This document shows, in pieces, positions 63,046 to 64,000 of a DNA stretch of 64,000 nt. Source of the DNA: Rhizobiaceae bacterium. GTDB taxonomy: Bacteria; Pseudomonadota; Alphaproteobacteria; Rhizobiales; Rhizobiaceae. A program made the position numbers and the translations under genes. Each line of letters begins with the position of its first letter. Positions within the stretch are counted from its first letter, which is position 1. The stretch spans positions 558,001 through 622,000 of the forward strand of contig JAEPOG010000003.1 in NCBI GenBank assembly GCA_017643025.1, read 5' to 3'. The notes under the pieces were generated by a model. That model was not told the origin of the DNA and searched no databases. It saw nothing but the letters and a program-made list of their open reading frames with translations.

Positions 63046-64000
63046 CTACTTCGTCGTCGCGCGGAACTTGTTCATCAGGTAGGGGCCGGAGAGCACGGGC
63101 GCGTATTTCGGCTCCTCGCCGGCCGCGAGGCACTGGTCGAGCACGACGATCTCCGCGTCCCAGTTCGGCTGATGGAAGAAGGCGAGCGACTGGCGCCGGT
63201 CCATGCCGCCTTCTTCGGGCGGTGGATTGACGACCCGGTGCAGCGTCGAGACCCAGCGGTCGTTGGTCCACAGCGCCATGAGGTCGCCGATATTCACCAG
63301 GAACGCGCCGGGCACCGGCGGCACGGCGGTCCAGCTGCCGTCCGGCGTCTTGATTTCCAGCCCGCGCGAGCCGGCCTGCGGTAGCAGGATAGTCAGGCTG
63401 CCATAGTCCGTGTGGGCGCCGGCGCGCAGTTGCCCTAGCTTCGGCGGGCGGTGCTGCTCGGGATAGTTGAGCGCCCTGAGTGCGCTTATCGGTGCGTCGA
63501 TGTATCCCTCGAAATAGTCGTCGGGCAGTTTCAGCGCCGCAGCGAACAGCCGCATGATGCGCCGCGCCAGATCTTCCATCGAAGCGTAGTAGCTGGTCCA
63601 CGCTTCACGAAAGCCGGCGGGCGTGTCAGGCCAGATTGTCTCCGCATAACAGAAGGACAGGGCGTCCTTGTCGGTGATCCCGGCGGGGACCGACTGCGGC
63701 CCGCCGTTGAAGCTTTCCTTGAGGTCGGGCGGGCTCTCGGCTTCGCGCGACTTGGCCAGCGCTTCCAGTTCCGGACCGAGATACCCATAGGGGTAGCCGG
63801 GATAGGGCGCGGCGGATTTCTGCTTGTCCTCGTAGGGCAGGGAGAAGAATGCGCGCGCCTTCTCCCACACGCCTGAGATAGTCTCCTCCGCCACGCCGTG
63901 ATTGGCGACGGCGAGGAAGCCCGTTGATTGGCATATGCGGTCCACCTCGGCGGCGAGAAGCGCTCGCTCATCGCCGGTCGCCTTCTCAAACCGCCCCAGA
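63046..64000 (-). CDS. 2-oxoglutarate/Fe(II)-dependent oxygenase (isopenicillin N synthase family), 5' end missing
   Basis: A reading frame of at least 318 codons, open through the right edge, so the N-terminus is cut. It has 'STGFLAVANHGV' near the start of the visible part (the DIOX_N signature), the iron ligands 'AHTDYGSLTIL' (His-x-Asp) and 'TLHRVVNPP' (distal His), and the 2-oxoglutarate-binding 'RQSLAFFHQPN'. Family members oxidise small molecules; the substrate is not indicated. It ends 3 bases from gcdH on the other strand. Confidence 0.9.
   Translation of the reverse strand, partial: LGRFEKATGDERALLAAEVDRICQSTGFLAVANHGVAEETISGVWEKARAFFSLPYEDKQKSAAPYPGYPYGYLGPELEALAKSREAESPPDLKESFNGGPQSVPAGITDKDALSFCYAETIWPDTPAGFREAWTSYYASMEDLARRIMRLFAAALKLPDDYFEGYIDAPISALRALNYPEQHRPPKLGQLRAGAHTDYGSLTILLPQAGSRGLEIKTPDGSWTAVPPVPGAFLVNIGDLMALWTNDRWVSTLHRVVNPPPEEGGMDRRQSLAFFHQPNWDAEIVVLDQCLAAGEEPKYAPVLSGPYLMNKFRATTK

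Overview
The window is high-GC, gene-dense chromosomal DNA from an alphaproteobacterium. It is most likely a member of the Hyphomicrobiales (Rhizobiales), close to Phyllobacteriaceae/Mesorhizobium. Supporting signs are a tRNA-His with A73 and no encoded G-1 next to a long alpha-type HisRS, the hisS-hisZ-hisG cluster, CIRCE-controlled groESL, DUF1127, DUF2093 and DUF4170 proteins, a phasin gene with PhaR-type sites, and the order phosphatase-DUF4170-waaA-lpxK-DUF2093-mutL. I see no phage, insertion sequence, CRISPR array, rRNA operon or replication origin. No gene-free stretch exceeds about 300 bases.

Layout. 1-9.5 kb: start of a PAS-domain kinase-like gene (cut by the left edge), a phasin with a strong operator and a triple-hairpin sRNA-like 3' region, tRNA-His, xseA, a LysR regulator beside a DUF1127 protein, a DUF937 protein, a ZIP transporter, gshA and rsmE. 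9.5-19 kb: a metallophosphoesterase, then lactate-oxidation genes lutABC transcribed away from glycolate-oxidase genes glcDEF, a BASS transporter and an L,D-transpeptidase. 19-30 kb: tag, groESL, a five-gene branched-chain amino acid ABC operon, fumC, two DoxX proteins and an intergenic palindromic element. 30-40 kb: hisS-hisZ-hisG, two tandem TadG/VWA pilus-type proteins and a degenerate EAL protein. 40-54 kb: HAD hydrolase, ribF, ileS (with a candidate Ile-rich leader peptide), a lipoprotein, tadA, rluB-rsmD, a pair of M16 peptidases, a patatin, and pmbA with an inositol-phosphatase-like gene. 54-64 kb: DUF4170, waaA-like, lpxK-like, a membrane protein, DUF2093, mutL, a GGDEF-EAL protein, glutaryl-CoA dehydrogenase and a 2OG-Fe(II) oxygenase cut by the right edge.

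Most of the window is ordinary housekeeping. The items that stand out are these. (1) The waaA and lpxK homologues sit at the locus where rhizobia normally keep their lipid A genes. Both are full length, but many family signature motifs are replaced, and in lpxK nearly all of them. (2) The phasin is preceded by two exact matches to the PhaR consensus as I recall it and followed by three hairpins, each exposing CTCCTCCC, an anti-Shine-Dalgarno sequence. (3) A 22-codon reading frame with an Ile-Ile-Arg-Ile run ends inside a long hairpin just upstream of ileS. Gene starts were chosen by ribosome binding sites, overlaps and family alignment from memory; no database search was possible.
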